DNA from: Cyathus striatus
Lineage: Eukaryota; Basidiomycota; Agaricomycetes; Agaricales; Nidulariaceae
Length of the DNA stretch: 64,000 nt
Reading direction: 5' to 3'
Assembly (NCBI GenBank): GCA_025738555.1
Contig: JAOVFP010000012.1
Location: forward strand, 1,364,001 to 1,428,000
Shown: piece by piece, positions 21,308-31,694 of the stretch
Position numbering within the stretch: the stretch's first letter is position 1
Layout: each line of letters starts with the position of its first letter
The notes under the pieces: model-generated
Told to the model about the DNA's origin: nothing
Databases searched by the model: none
What the model saw: only the letters and a program-made list of their open reading frames with translations
Position numbers and translations under genes: made by a program

Positions 21308-22223
21308 TTAATTGATGCGTTTGAGCGTGGTCGTTAGACTTTCCATAAGAAACCAAGTGCGAAAGTATGGGTTAAATTCAACAAAAGCAGAAAGAAGTCC
21401 AGAACGAATAGCCTCGCGCATGGCCTCAATGGAATTGACCGATTCTAGGATTATCTGGAGGATGTTGAAGAACTCCATGCATGCATCGACAAAACCGGGC
21501 CCGACAAGTTTGGATAGTTGAATATCAGACACCATGGACTCAACAGTGGACGTTATAACACGAACTACACGAGTTATAGGTACTCCTACGGATGGTTTTA
21601 GTGGTTCAAAATCACCGAACATTCCCAACAAACGGCTATACTGCTGGTGGCTGCAGCGCTTTGTCTCTGTACTGGATTTTTAGGCGCTTCAAGATTAAGT
21701 TTACTATGGCGTGATTGTTTACGCCCTCGACGTCGTATATATTCTTCTGAAGGGAAGAATCCTCATCCAATTCGCTGAACATCGACATGAACGGGGCCCA
21801 CCATCCACAGAACAAAGAATATCGAGAGCGCTCGTAGTCGTAATCTGTGATGAGCCAAAGGCGAGTAGCGAGCTGAACAGTTCCAGAAGTAGATGAAACA
21901 AGATGGATATCTTTTTCTAAGAAATATGCTAAGACGCATGACACATAGCTGATAGCATCCCAACGAGAAGGGGAGCTAGAATTAGCTGGCGAGTTGTAGC
22001 GTTTGAAGAGGAACGTAAGCCACACAAAAAGACCGGCTTTCCAGTATATGTTTAGATCAGATGACTTAAGAGGCCAATTCTTTCTGTCCATTTCGTATCG
22101 CTCTATATCTTTCGCGAACTTCCGGATTTTCGCTTTAACCCCCACCGAGAGGTTCATCGGATCATAGGGAACAAGTGACCCCTTGAGTGAGGGTTCAATT
22201 TTGTAAGGTTTGTTTGACGGCAT
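21308..22223 (-). pseudogene. MYND-family gene copy 1, frameshifted and truncated
   Basis: The N-terminal region is homologous to MYND copies 2 and 3, with shared signatures GSLVPYDPMNLSV, YWKAGLFVWLTFLF, SRWDAISYVSCV, DYDYERSRYSLFCGWWAPF and DVEGVNN. At about 21,670 the frame shifts: the coding strand has CCTAAAAATCC where copy 2 has CCTTAAATCC, one extra base in an A run. The second frame continues with YSRLLGMFGDFEP and EAMREAIRSGLLSAF and stops at 21,308. The MYND finger exon and the C-terminal exon present in copies 2 and 3 are absent. It is a dead copy, or at most a truncated product. Confidence 0.85.
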
Positions 22224-22550
22224 TTCTCTGTATAAAACGATTTAACACTGTTTTACTACCAGCAGGGTTTTGCAGTAAAACATGACTTGCCGCTAGCGTG
22301 TACCGAAACCGTATGCCTCGTATTTTCGGTTTATTCCTTAGGCGACCAAACATCCTGATGGACCGCCTTGCATTCCTCTCTAACACTGTCAGTCTCTAGC
22401 TCTCCCTGGGCCTACTCTGGGCTGCCTCATTCAGGTTATTAACGATGATATCACCAAATGAACCAGAACAATTATTATCTGAACTTTGAGTTGTTCGGTA
22501 GACTTCGCCGGTTCAAGTTGTTCAACCATGAGGTTATCTACTTGTACTTA

Positions 22551-25500
22551 TTATATTTGAATGTATGTTATATCCGATTTCCCAGTAATCCAAGCCTTTC
22601 CGTTGGCATTGTTAAAATCTGCAACATCACCTACCGTCGTAGTTATTCCTTTGTAAGGTCCAAGATGAATGTAACATTGAATAACCATTGAACTAGGGCT
22701 ATATCTTGCAGCAAGCTTGGCAGCTTCATTCCGCACTACGACTCGTATTGTATGAGGAAAATTGAGTCCAGTGTAGTCGAAAGTAATACTAATAGCCAAC
22801 TGCGACCACGGTTTTCCAGGATGATCTTTCTGGGCCATATCTTTTATACCTTTCCACAGCATTTTGACGTTCATGATAGCGAAACGGCAAGCTGATTTGT
22901 GATCTCGTTTGCGGAGAGCGTGACGTGGGATACCCTCTGGCTTGCCTGAGCAAGAAAGATCAAACTTTGGCGGGAGTTATGACATGGAGTTACTTACGGA
23001 GGCCATGGCATACACTACGATGTACATCCACCCAGTTCTCCCTTTGACACCTTTCCGAGCAATACCAGGCTGACTTGCAACCAGAGCACTGGTACGGAGT
23101 CTCGGAATTAGAGTACATATCGTGCTTTGAATAATAGTGTTATAGATTTTCAGCAATATTCACAACGAAAATCCTTACTTTCAGGTTGTCGCAAAACGAC
23201 AAACGGGGAGTGTCAATGTCGTTAAAGTTCACCTTGCCATTGACTGAACGACGAAATTCATTCCAGTCATTTGCAAACGTTGTGGAGGAGATAACTCAAG
23301 GACGCGTGGCGAGCGTCGCACCTGAACCAGATAGAAAGTACTACAAAACCCTAGAGTAAAGCAGTTAGTAAGATAACGGAATAACGAGAACTTAGCTTAG
23401 ATGAATGGAGTAGAACGCTGACACTTCCTGTCGACTTCGTAGCTCGATGGACTCAATATGCGCACGCAGAGTTCAAGTTCGAAAAAGGGAGGTAAATTTC
23501 TATCTCACACATCCCAAAGTATATACGGTAGCAGCACTAACCAAGGGATGGCACCACGCGTACTCTCACGTTGCCAGAGCCCAGAAAAAGGGTAAGGTAC
23601 GCGGATGAATATGAAATAAAGAAGCGGAAGCGATGGTTAACGGTAAAAGTATAAAAAAGCAACAGAGGTATGGTAACGAAGAGAGACCATGTTTGAATAA
23701 ACGAAGAGACAACTTACCACTTCCAATACTCCTCGAACCAATGCACGACGTAGGCGACTCGCTCTTGACGATACCACGGAACACACAACGTCGGAGATGA
23801 CGATTAGCTACTCTCCCCAAAGTAGCTATGCAGTGGACTAGGCTGCGAAACTCGACAACGTGTGGTTGGTGGTGGGGTGCACTGTCGTCGGACACCGGTT
23901 ATCGGAGGATCGAAAGTAGAAGAGGGGAAACGAAGTCTAGATGTGTAATGTAGCAGAAAAACGAGGGTAACGATAACGAATAAAGGAAAAAAAACGAATG
24001 ATCGAGAAGAAATTTGAATAAGAACGACGAACGGACTAAAGATCAACCCAATGCCTCGACCCAAGTTCCTGTTCCTTCCACCAATCGGAGTGTCGCACGA
24101 TGAGGGTAGAGACCCGGTCACCGTATCTTGACGGACGAAACATCGGTCTGGAGGACCACACGAGTAGCTTGAAGACGAAAAAGAGGGGTCTTGAGAGGGT
24201 GTGAAACCCTAAGCCCTAGAGTCTTGAGTTGTCCGAGAGGCGCATAGTTCCCAAAGTGTCCGAACGTCGCCCTGACAGGCCTTGAGGAGACGGACAGGAA
24301 GCCTAGAGAGAACGAGTAAAGGTAAAAGCAGAGAGGTAAATATGAAGGCAGTACGCGGAACGCGTTGTAGAGTAGGCGAGACGCGACAGCGCATACGCGC
24401 GTCACGTGTTGTTTGGCATCGGCTTCCCAATGTTTGGATAAGGCCGCGCCGCGTCTCTAAGTCCACACAAGGGAACGAGAACACATAAACCTGATGCACT
24501 GTTTGCACAGCGCGTCATAGAAGGAAATATAAGAGGGAAAATGGATATATAGAATATTAAAGTAAATAGAATTAATTAATAGAGGGGTAAGAGATGAAAG
24601 AACGAAGTAAGTCAATTTATAAGTATATAACTGGGTTATACCAGCATACCAACTACTCCCTCCACAACGTAGTGCGAGATATTCCATCGTCTGAAATGTA
24701 GTCCAAAGAGTTTTTTAAGACCAATAGCACAGAGCTGTACACCATATACTTTGGAATAGTTCCGGTAATAATTGTAATCGTTTGTTGGATTCTAGGCTTC
24801 GCGCGTAAGGGATCTTTACGATTACTCAGCAACCAACTGAAGAGCGGGCTAAAACCAACGAGTGCAGAAAGGAGTCCGGAACGAATGGCCTCACACATAG
24901 CCTCGACAGAATTGGTCGTTTGTAGGATTTGCTGGAGGATAATGAAGAACTGCAGAGATGCATCCGCAATTCCAAGCCCAGCATCTTCAGAATAGCGACC
25001 TTTAGACACTGCCATCGAATCGACTGTTGATGCCATGACACGAACTAACCGCTTTAGAGGCTCTCCTATAGATGGTGGATCAAAATTGCCGAGAGTACCC
25101 ACCAACAGGCCATACTGTTGGTAGCTGCAGTTCTCTGTCTCCGTACTGGATTTAAGGCGCTTCAGGATCAAGTCTACCATAGCGAGGTTATTCACGCTCT
25201 CGACTTCGTAAATATTTAGCAGAAAGGCGGGATCCACATCCGACTCGCTGAAAATCGTTATGAACGGGGCCCACCATCCGCAGTAAAGGGAATATTGAGA
25301 ACGCTCGTAGTCGTAATCTGTTATAAGCCAAAGACGAGCAGCGAACTGAGCAGTTCCAGCAGCAGATGAAACAAGACGGATATCTTCCTCTAGAAAATAG
25401 TTGAAGACACACGACACGTAGCTGATAGCATCCCAACGAGAGGGAGAGCTAGATCCTACGGACGGGTCGTAGTACTCGAAGAGAAACGTAAACCACTTGA

Positions 25501-25705
25501 AAATACCGGCTTTCCAATATAGGTTGATGTAAGATGATCCGAGAGGTCTGAAGCCTCCCTCTGCATCGTATCGCTTTATGTCTTCCGAAAACTTTCGAAG
25601 AGTCGCTATTGCATTGAGAACATTGATATCATATTCCACTGAGATATATGTCGGTTCGCTTGGAACCAGTGACCCCCTGAGTGAAAGCTGGGTTTCGTTT
25701 GACAT
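22551..25705 (-). pseudogene. MYND zinc-finger gene copy 2, split by a solo LTR
   Basis: The exon order matches the intact copy at 34.8-36.6 kb: 25705-24667 plus 23276-23179 (one exon interrupted by the LTR), then 23124-22998, then 22945-22551. The 127-bp middle exon encodes the MYND-type finger (YQCSGCKSAWYCSERCQREN followed by a His-x3-Cys end) and has exactly the same length as in copy 3. The insertion lies after TCT CGC ACT ACG T and brings an in-frame TAG ten codons beyond. Without the LTR and one copy of ACGT the coding length is a multiple of three (553 codons), so the break is due to the insertion alone. The start MSNETQLSLRGS matches copy 3. Confidence 0.9.
23281..24666. mobile_element. 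Solo LTR inside MYND copy 2
   Basis: A 1,386-bp insertion begins TGTGGAGG and ends CCTCCACA, an 8-bp perfect inverted terminus with the TG...CA ends of retroviral-type LTRs. It is flanked by ACGT on both sides (23,277-23,280 and 24,667-24,670). It has no coding frame worth naming. A TATA-like AT-rich stretch and a GAG-type purine run lie near its right side. A TIR-only DNA element cannot be fully excluded, but TG...CA ends, length and lack of coding favour a solo LTR left by recombination. The 4-bp duplication is short for many LTR elements, which usually give 5 bp. Confidence 0.8.
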
Positions 25706-26080
25706 CGTTCTCCTGTGGCACAGTAAACTGTAACAATTGGATTAATATACTTGTCAGCAAGGTCTTTGTAGCAAAACTCGTCCAGTGCTAGCTTCGACAG
25801 AGTAGTGCTTCAAGCTTCAGCGTTCTAACTTCCAGTGGCAAGTGCAACAAAAGACTGAAGTGCAACGCCGCACAAAAAAAGTATTTATTCGTATTTGCTC
25901 CGGCTAACAATGACGTCATGTCAACAATAGGGGCCTGAAGTTAAGTTTGAGTAAGTACTTAATTCAAGCTTCAAGTTGGTTTCAAGTCATGTATTCACAC
26001 AGATCATATTATTTAAATGGAGACAGCATAACAAGTGACTAGCGTCATCATCTTCAACATATACATATCGCTTCAAACTG
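25706..26080. other. Intergenic, MYND-2 promoter side
   Basis: Lies between the start of MYND copy 2 and the 3' end of amidase A. Apart from a TGACGTCA palindrome I see nothing distinctive. Confidence 0.4.
25911..25918. promoter_or_regulatory. TGACGTCA (CRE/ATF-type palindrome)
   Basis: A perfect 8-bp CRE-like site about 205 bp upstream of the start of MYND copy 2. bZIP factors of the ATF/CREB group bind this sequence in other fungi. A single match may be chance. Confidence 0.3.
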
Positions 26081-28437
26081 TCATATCCCTATAACATCCA
26101 CCAACTGGGTCTTCGGAATAGCATCACTGTATGCCCTTCTCGCAAGCCTTGTCTTCGTCTTCTGTTCATAAGCATAAGCAAACCCAATAAGATCATACTC
26201 AGCGAATGCAGTCCCTAGGAATGAAAGGCCGAAGGGGACACCAGGAGCGGGATACACTGTCGTTGGTTCCGAAGTGCCAATGGTTGTGTTCTCGGGGTAG
26301 AAACCCAGAGGAACTGTATGAGAGGCATTCACGTTAAATTTTATCAAAAGTACAAGATACGGTATCAGACCTGTTACGATAGGATATCCAACGATCGCTA
26401 GTGCACAAATATCTTAAGAACAGTTGTGGGCAGTGAACTCAATTGGGAGCGTACCGGCGGGGTGCGTTGTATACCCACTAGCAGGTAGCACCAATGCGTC
26501 TAAGTTGAATTTTTTCAGTGCACCATCGATGCCCCTCGTGGATCCCAGTTCTTGTTTTAATGCGAGAGCCTGGAAATAGGCACCATCTCTCCCTGTTGTA
26601 GCTTCTGCACTTATAAGACTACGAATCAAATGTAAGTAAGTGTTAATGGAATGCGGGAGAATGCGCACGTTGACTGGTCTGTATTATTCTCTGGCTTCTC
26701 GAGTTCTGGATGCTCATCATTGAATTTAATGAGGTCCGCAAGACTCTGTACTCCAGAAGGATTATGTACTAAATCTCGGAAGTACTTCTGTAGCTCGATC
26801 TGTAAAACAAACACCATAACTCAGTAGTGCACTTTTATCAACGTGATAACTTACCTTTAAATCAGTTCTTGAGACCACGGTAAGATTGCGGCTAACTAAG
26901 AGCTCTTCTGCACTTTCAATGTCGGCGGGATCGACCACAGTCGCCCCTAGCTGCCTCATCGTATCCAATGCCTGCTCGAATGCGAGATTCACATATGGAT
27001 CATTACCTGTCAAGCTATCGTTCAAGAATACTTTCCTCGGAACGCCAATGCGTGTTCCTTTGAGCGCATTAGGATTCAGGGCTTTGGTATAATCAGGAAT
27101 GGGAGTCGGTTGCGCGAGGGTATAGTTGTCATTTGTGTCTTTCCCTGCGATAACGGATAATACAATTACTGCGTCGCTGAGCGAGCGAGTCAGTGGACCG
27201 ACTGTATCTTGATGCGACGATATAGGAACCACTGAACATTGCACGATCTAAACATCGAAAACATAGTATAACTAAATAGGTACGTACCTCCCGCACGCGA
27301 AGTCAGCCCAACAGTAGGCTTAATGCCTACAACATTGTTATGGCTCGAAGGGCAAGTGATACTTCCATCTGTCTCAGTGCCCAGGGTGACAGCTGCAAGC
27401 CCAATGGACGCCGCGACACCTGAGCCGCCTGAAGACCCGCATGGACTCGCATTGGGGAAGTATGCGTTGGTAGTTTGCCCACCGATAGCAGACCAGCCTG
27501 AATCAATCCTACCACGAGCACATGCAAATTCACATAAGTTTGCTTTTCCTTATGATATTTGATGTGTTACTAATGGTAAAAAAAAGTGGATAGGTGAAGA
27601 CAGGAGAGGTACCTAGGATTATTGCACCTGCTTTTCGTAGTCGTTTCACAACGTGTGCATCATCTGGGACTGTGGATCCCAAGAGGCTGAATGAACCAGC
27701 AGTTGTATTCATTCCTGAAAAGTGTCAACATTGCAGGTAATAAAGAATAGAAGTGTATACCTTCAGAGGATAAGGTAGCAATATTGTCCTACCTCTGTTT
27801 CAACATACGATGTTTTTATAAACCGGAGTAAACGTACCTTAAGAAGAATCGGAATCCCATGTATAAGACCGCGCTTCCCCTTCTTCTTGCGTTCTTCGTC
27901 AAGCAGTGCTGCAGTGGCCAGTGCCTTGGGATTTGTCTCAAGGACAGCGCGAAGTGCTGGCCCCTTGAGATTCACTTCTTCGATGCGAGCAAAGTACGCC
28001 TACATAGTAAGATATGGTGTATAAATACCTATTAGTATTGGTTAACATGAAGAACAGACAGTTGTCAATTACCTTTACCAAGTCGACACTTGTGAAGAAG
28101 CCCTTATCTAGCCCATCTTGCAATTCCAAAACGGAAGCTTCGTACAAGTCGGGAAATACGGACTCAACGGTGATATTCGGTCTTGCAGTGAAGAACGTGG
28201 CTCTCTGTATCAACTGGTACACCAATGTCACAAGAAGGGCCACAGAAAGTAACCGTAGTGAGAACAGCGAACGTCTTATCGTGATTGACGTCGTGCTCGG
28301 CTCATCTACCTGTTGAACGAGTCAATATGTCAACAAGATGATCTGGAGGGAAAGTTGGGGGAAAGTTTGTAATTGAAACGTACCAGCCTCGTTACTGAGC
28401 CTAAATAGCCTCTCTCTTTCTTCGTAAGGCTTATCAT
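26081..28437 (-). CDS. Amidase-signature enzyme A, membrane-anchored N terminus
   Basis: Eleven exons chain to 1,776 nt (591 aa): 28437-28384, 28309-28073, 27999-27838, 27788-27761, 27714-27613, 27548-27288, 27231-26855, 26799-26669, 26618-26455, 26397-26371, 26313-26081. The catalytic triad regions of the amidase-signature family are present: Lys in LIHGIPILLK, the Gly/Ser loop PCGSSGGSGVAASIG, and the nucleophile serine in TETDGSITCP. A basic leader is followed by a hydrophobic segment near residues 40-58, suggesting a signal anchor as in fungal fatty-acid-amide-hydrolase-like enzymes. The substrate is unknown; hydrolysis of amide bonds is the family reaction. Exon sizes equal those of amidase B, including 28-nt and 27-nt microexons. 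The first exon is inferred by analogy with B. Confidence 0.88.
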
Positions 28438-28668
28438 CGTTAGGAACTGCTGCCAGAACGGTGGCGAAGGTGCAAGACTTGTGCAAGACTGCGCGAAAGA
28501 TTTGACTCCCATTTCGGAAGTAGAAATCACACGACTAAGATTGGTGATCCGACGGAGAAATGTACTTCTGTTGATCATAGTTTTTATGACATAGCAACCA
28601 AACCACATGCAATGAAAGAGACAGCGCAACAATCCGACTAGTTCATCCTACACGCATCACAAAAACCA

Positions 28669-31023
28669 TCATATCCCTATAACATCAACCAACTGAGTCT
28701 TCGGAATAGCATCACTGTACGCCCTTCTCGCAAGTCTCGTCTTTGTCTTCTGCTCATAGGCATAAGCATACCCAATGAGATCAAACTCAGAGAACGCAGT
28801 CCCCAGGAAGGAGAGGCCGAAGGGGACACCAGGAGCGGGATACACTGTCACTGGTTCTGAAGTGCCGATGGTTGTGTTCTCGGGGTAGAAGCCTAGAGGA
28901 ACTATACGACAGGCAAGCATTCATGTTATAATAGATCGAAAGGCAGGAGATGGGCGAACAGACCTGTTATGATGGGATATCCGACTATTGCTGTATACGA
29001 TGTAAGGACATATAGAAGGGCTGGAAAAAGTTGGGCACGTACCAGGAGGATGTGTGGTATGTCCTACAGCGGGTAACACCAATGCATCCAGCTTGAATTC
29101 CTTCAGCGTAGCGTCGATACCCCTCGTAGAGCCGCGTTCGTGATTGTACGCTAGAGCCTGGAAATAAGCATCATCCTGGCCTTTAGTGGCTTCTGCATCA
29201 ATGAAACTGCAAATCAAACATAAGTAAAACATATGGCCGGAATATAGAAGGCGCACGTTGACTGATCCGTATAGTTCTCCGGCATCTCTAGTTCAGCATG
29301 CTCATTGTTGAACTTAATGAGATCCGCTAGACTCTGAGCCCCAGAAGGATTATGTACAAGAGACTTCAAGTACTTCGCAATCTCAATCTATACAGCAAAA
29401 ATCACGACTCGTACACACTCGTAGCAACGTATCAAACCTACCTTAAAGTCAACCATTAAGACCAAAGTATGCTTATCGCTGACAATAAGCTCTTCTGCGC
29501 TTTCAATATCCGCCGGATCGACTATAGTCGCGCCTAGCTCCCTCATCACATCCAAAGCCTGCTCGAACGCAATATTCACGGCAGGATCATTCCCTGTAAC
29601 GCTGTCATTCAAGAATACCTTCCTAGGAACACCAATACGCGCTCCTTTGAGCGCATGGGGGTTTAGAGCCTTTGTATAATCAGGAACGGGCGTGGGCTGC
29701 GCGAGGGTATAGTTGTCATTCGCATCCTTTCCCGCGATAATGGATAGCACGATTGCTGCATCGGTAAGAGAGCGGGTCATTGGACCAATTGTATCTTGAT
29801 GTGATGAGATGGGAACAACTGATTATCGAACTTTCAGCACGTCGAGGCAAAATGAAAACGAGAAGAAACGTACCTCCCGCACGCGAAGTCAATCCAACAG
29901 TTGGTTTGATCCCTACGACATTGTTATGGCTCGCAGGACAAGTGATGCTTCCGTCCGTCTCAGTGCCCAGGGTGACAGCTGCAAGTCCGATGGACGCAGC
30001 AATACCTGAACCACCCGACGATCCACATGGGTTCGCGTTGGGGAAGTATGCGTTGGTGCATTGACCACCGATTGCGGACCAGCCTGATGTGGTGTGTCCG
30101 CGAAAGTGTGCGAATTCGGAGAGGTTTGCTTTGCCTGATGATATTTGAGCGGGTTATGGTAAGAGAGGGTAGGTGAAGATGGGGTAGTACCTAGGATGAT
30201 GGCGCCAGCTTGTCGTAGCCTTTTGACGAGGTGTGCGTCGTCTGGGACTACTGAACCCAAGAGGCTGAATGAACCTGCAGTCGTGTTCATTCCTGAACAA
30301 CATGAGGAATAAGCGAAAGAAGAGGAAGCTGTAACACATACCTTCGCTAGATAATGTAGCGATATTGTCCTGTTCGTGAATGAGTATACAGTGTGTAGTA
30401 CAACGTTCAGTTCTGGGACAGCATACCTTGAGAAGAATCGGAACACCATGCATAAGACTTCGCTTCCCCTTCTCCTTGCGTTCTTTGTCGAGCAGAGCTG
30501 CAGTAGCCAGTGCATTTGGGTTCGTTTCGAGGACTGCACGAAGCGCTGGCCCCTTGAGGTTCACTTCTTCAATGCGAGAAAAGTATGCCTAGTCGGATAC
30601 ATGGTTGATGAGTACCCAGCTATAGTTTAAAGCGAAGAACCAAGTGCCACTCACCTTCACCAAGTCGACACTCGTAAACAGACCCTTATCTAGCCCGTCT
30701 TGCAATTCCAGAACAGAGGCTTCGTACAAGTCGGGCAATGCGACTTCGGTGGTGCGTTTGGGACCTCTAGTGAAGAAAGTGGCGCTCTGAGACAGCTGGT
30801 AGACCATAGACACCAAGAGGGCTACTAGAAGCAACCTTAATGAGAATGGCCAACGTTTAGTCGCGACTGGCGTCGTGCTCGGCTGAGGCTCATTTACCTG
30901 AAGAACAAGTTAGTATACATAATCTGGTTGTATGTAGTTGTCGACACGTACCACCTTTATACGTACCCGTACCACCTTTTTGACCGAACTCTTACTTGCC
31001 CTTTTCTTCCTTGGGCTGACCAT
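28669..31023 (-). CDS. Amidase-signature enzyme B, membrane-anchored N terminus
   Basis: Eleven exons sum to 1,779 nt (592 aa): 31023-30973, 30897-30655, 30588-30427, 30369-30342, 30292-30191, 30134-29874, 29818-29442, 29387-29257, 29206-29043, 28990-28964, 28901-28669. It has the LMHGVPILLK lysine and a NAN-PCGSSGGSG-type loop. The Ser nucleophile lies in TETDGSITCP, and the tail YEQKTKTRLARRAYSDAIPK is shared with A. The N terminus is MVSPRKKRASKSSVKK followed by a hydrophobic helix (LRLLLVALLVSMVYQL), predicting a type II membrane orientation. It lies tail-to-head behind A in the same orientation, so A and B are a tandem duplication. It is divergent from amidase C, with about 670 bp between their starts that may hold a shared promoter. 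Confidence 0.9.
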
Positions 31024-31694
31024 CGTTGCGGTTTACTTATCGCCAGACGGCGGCAGAGAAGAATCAAGAGTATACGAAGCATTTGACGCTCATTTCGTTC
31101 GGTTAGAAATCGCACGACAAGCTTAGATGAGGGATTCGATGGAAATCCTAATTTTAGAATGCGCTCAATCAACATGTTGGTTTACGTTAAGTTGACGCCT
31201 GGGCGAGCAAAATACCCCTTAGACTCGTAGATAAGACCGCTCATTGGTACAGATAGAGTATGTTTTGTAGGTTGAGCGATGTAGAACTTGAGCTTGAAAC
31301 TTGAAACTTGAAGAGTAAGTAGGGGTGAAAGTTGGGTGAAAGTTTGAAAGTAAAAGGGGGCCCTTGTCTAGTATACTACAGAGCACGTGCTCGCGTCCGT
31401 TCCCACCTTGCTCACTGCCACCAACGACGGCGACGGTCCGAAGCCTCTCAACCTCACATTCTTATCCTCCTTTCTCATGAACATGTGCTCTCCAGAGCCA
31501 CATGCCATTTCTTTAACGTTATCAACCCAGATCTGTACTCCCATCCCCCACCTTATCTCGCCTGCAAGTCGAGCCCGCAGTATGACCAAGCCATGACTCT
31601 GACCTCGACGACGAAAATAGTCCTCAATTTGCTATATTATCATGAACAATTGTCTCATGCATTTATTTCGCCTCGTTAGGTGGGTAAGAGCAGT
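31024..31694. promoter_or_regulatory. Intergenic between divergent amidases B and C
   Basis: About 0.67 kb separating the starts of B (minus) and C (plus). It contains GTGAAAGTTGGGTGAAAGTT near 31,326, a near-copy of GGGAAAGTTGGGGGAAAGTT at 28,348 inside the first intron of amidase A. A bidirectional promoter is plausible but not shown. Long open frames here look like shadows of C-rich sequence rather than genes. Confidence 0.4.

Noticed and set aside
23281..24666. DNA transposon instead of a solo LTR
   Set aside because: The inverted ends are only 8 bp, termini are TG...CA, no transposase is present and the size fits an LTR; still not fully excluded.
31332..31679. Plus-strand frame of 115 codons between amidases B and C
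   Set aside because: It is Arg/His/Ser-rich with no domain and lies in a C-rich intergenic region. It begins without a good start context and is probably a chance frame.
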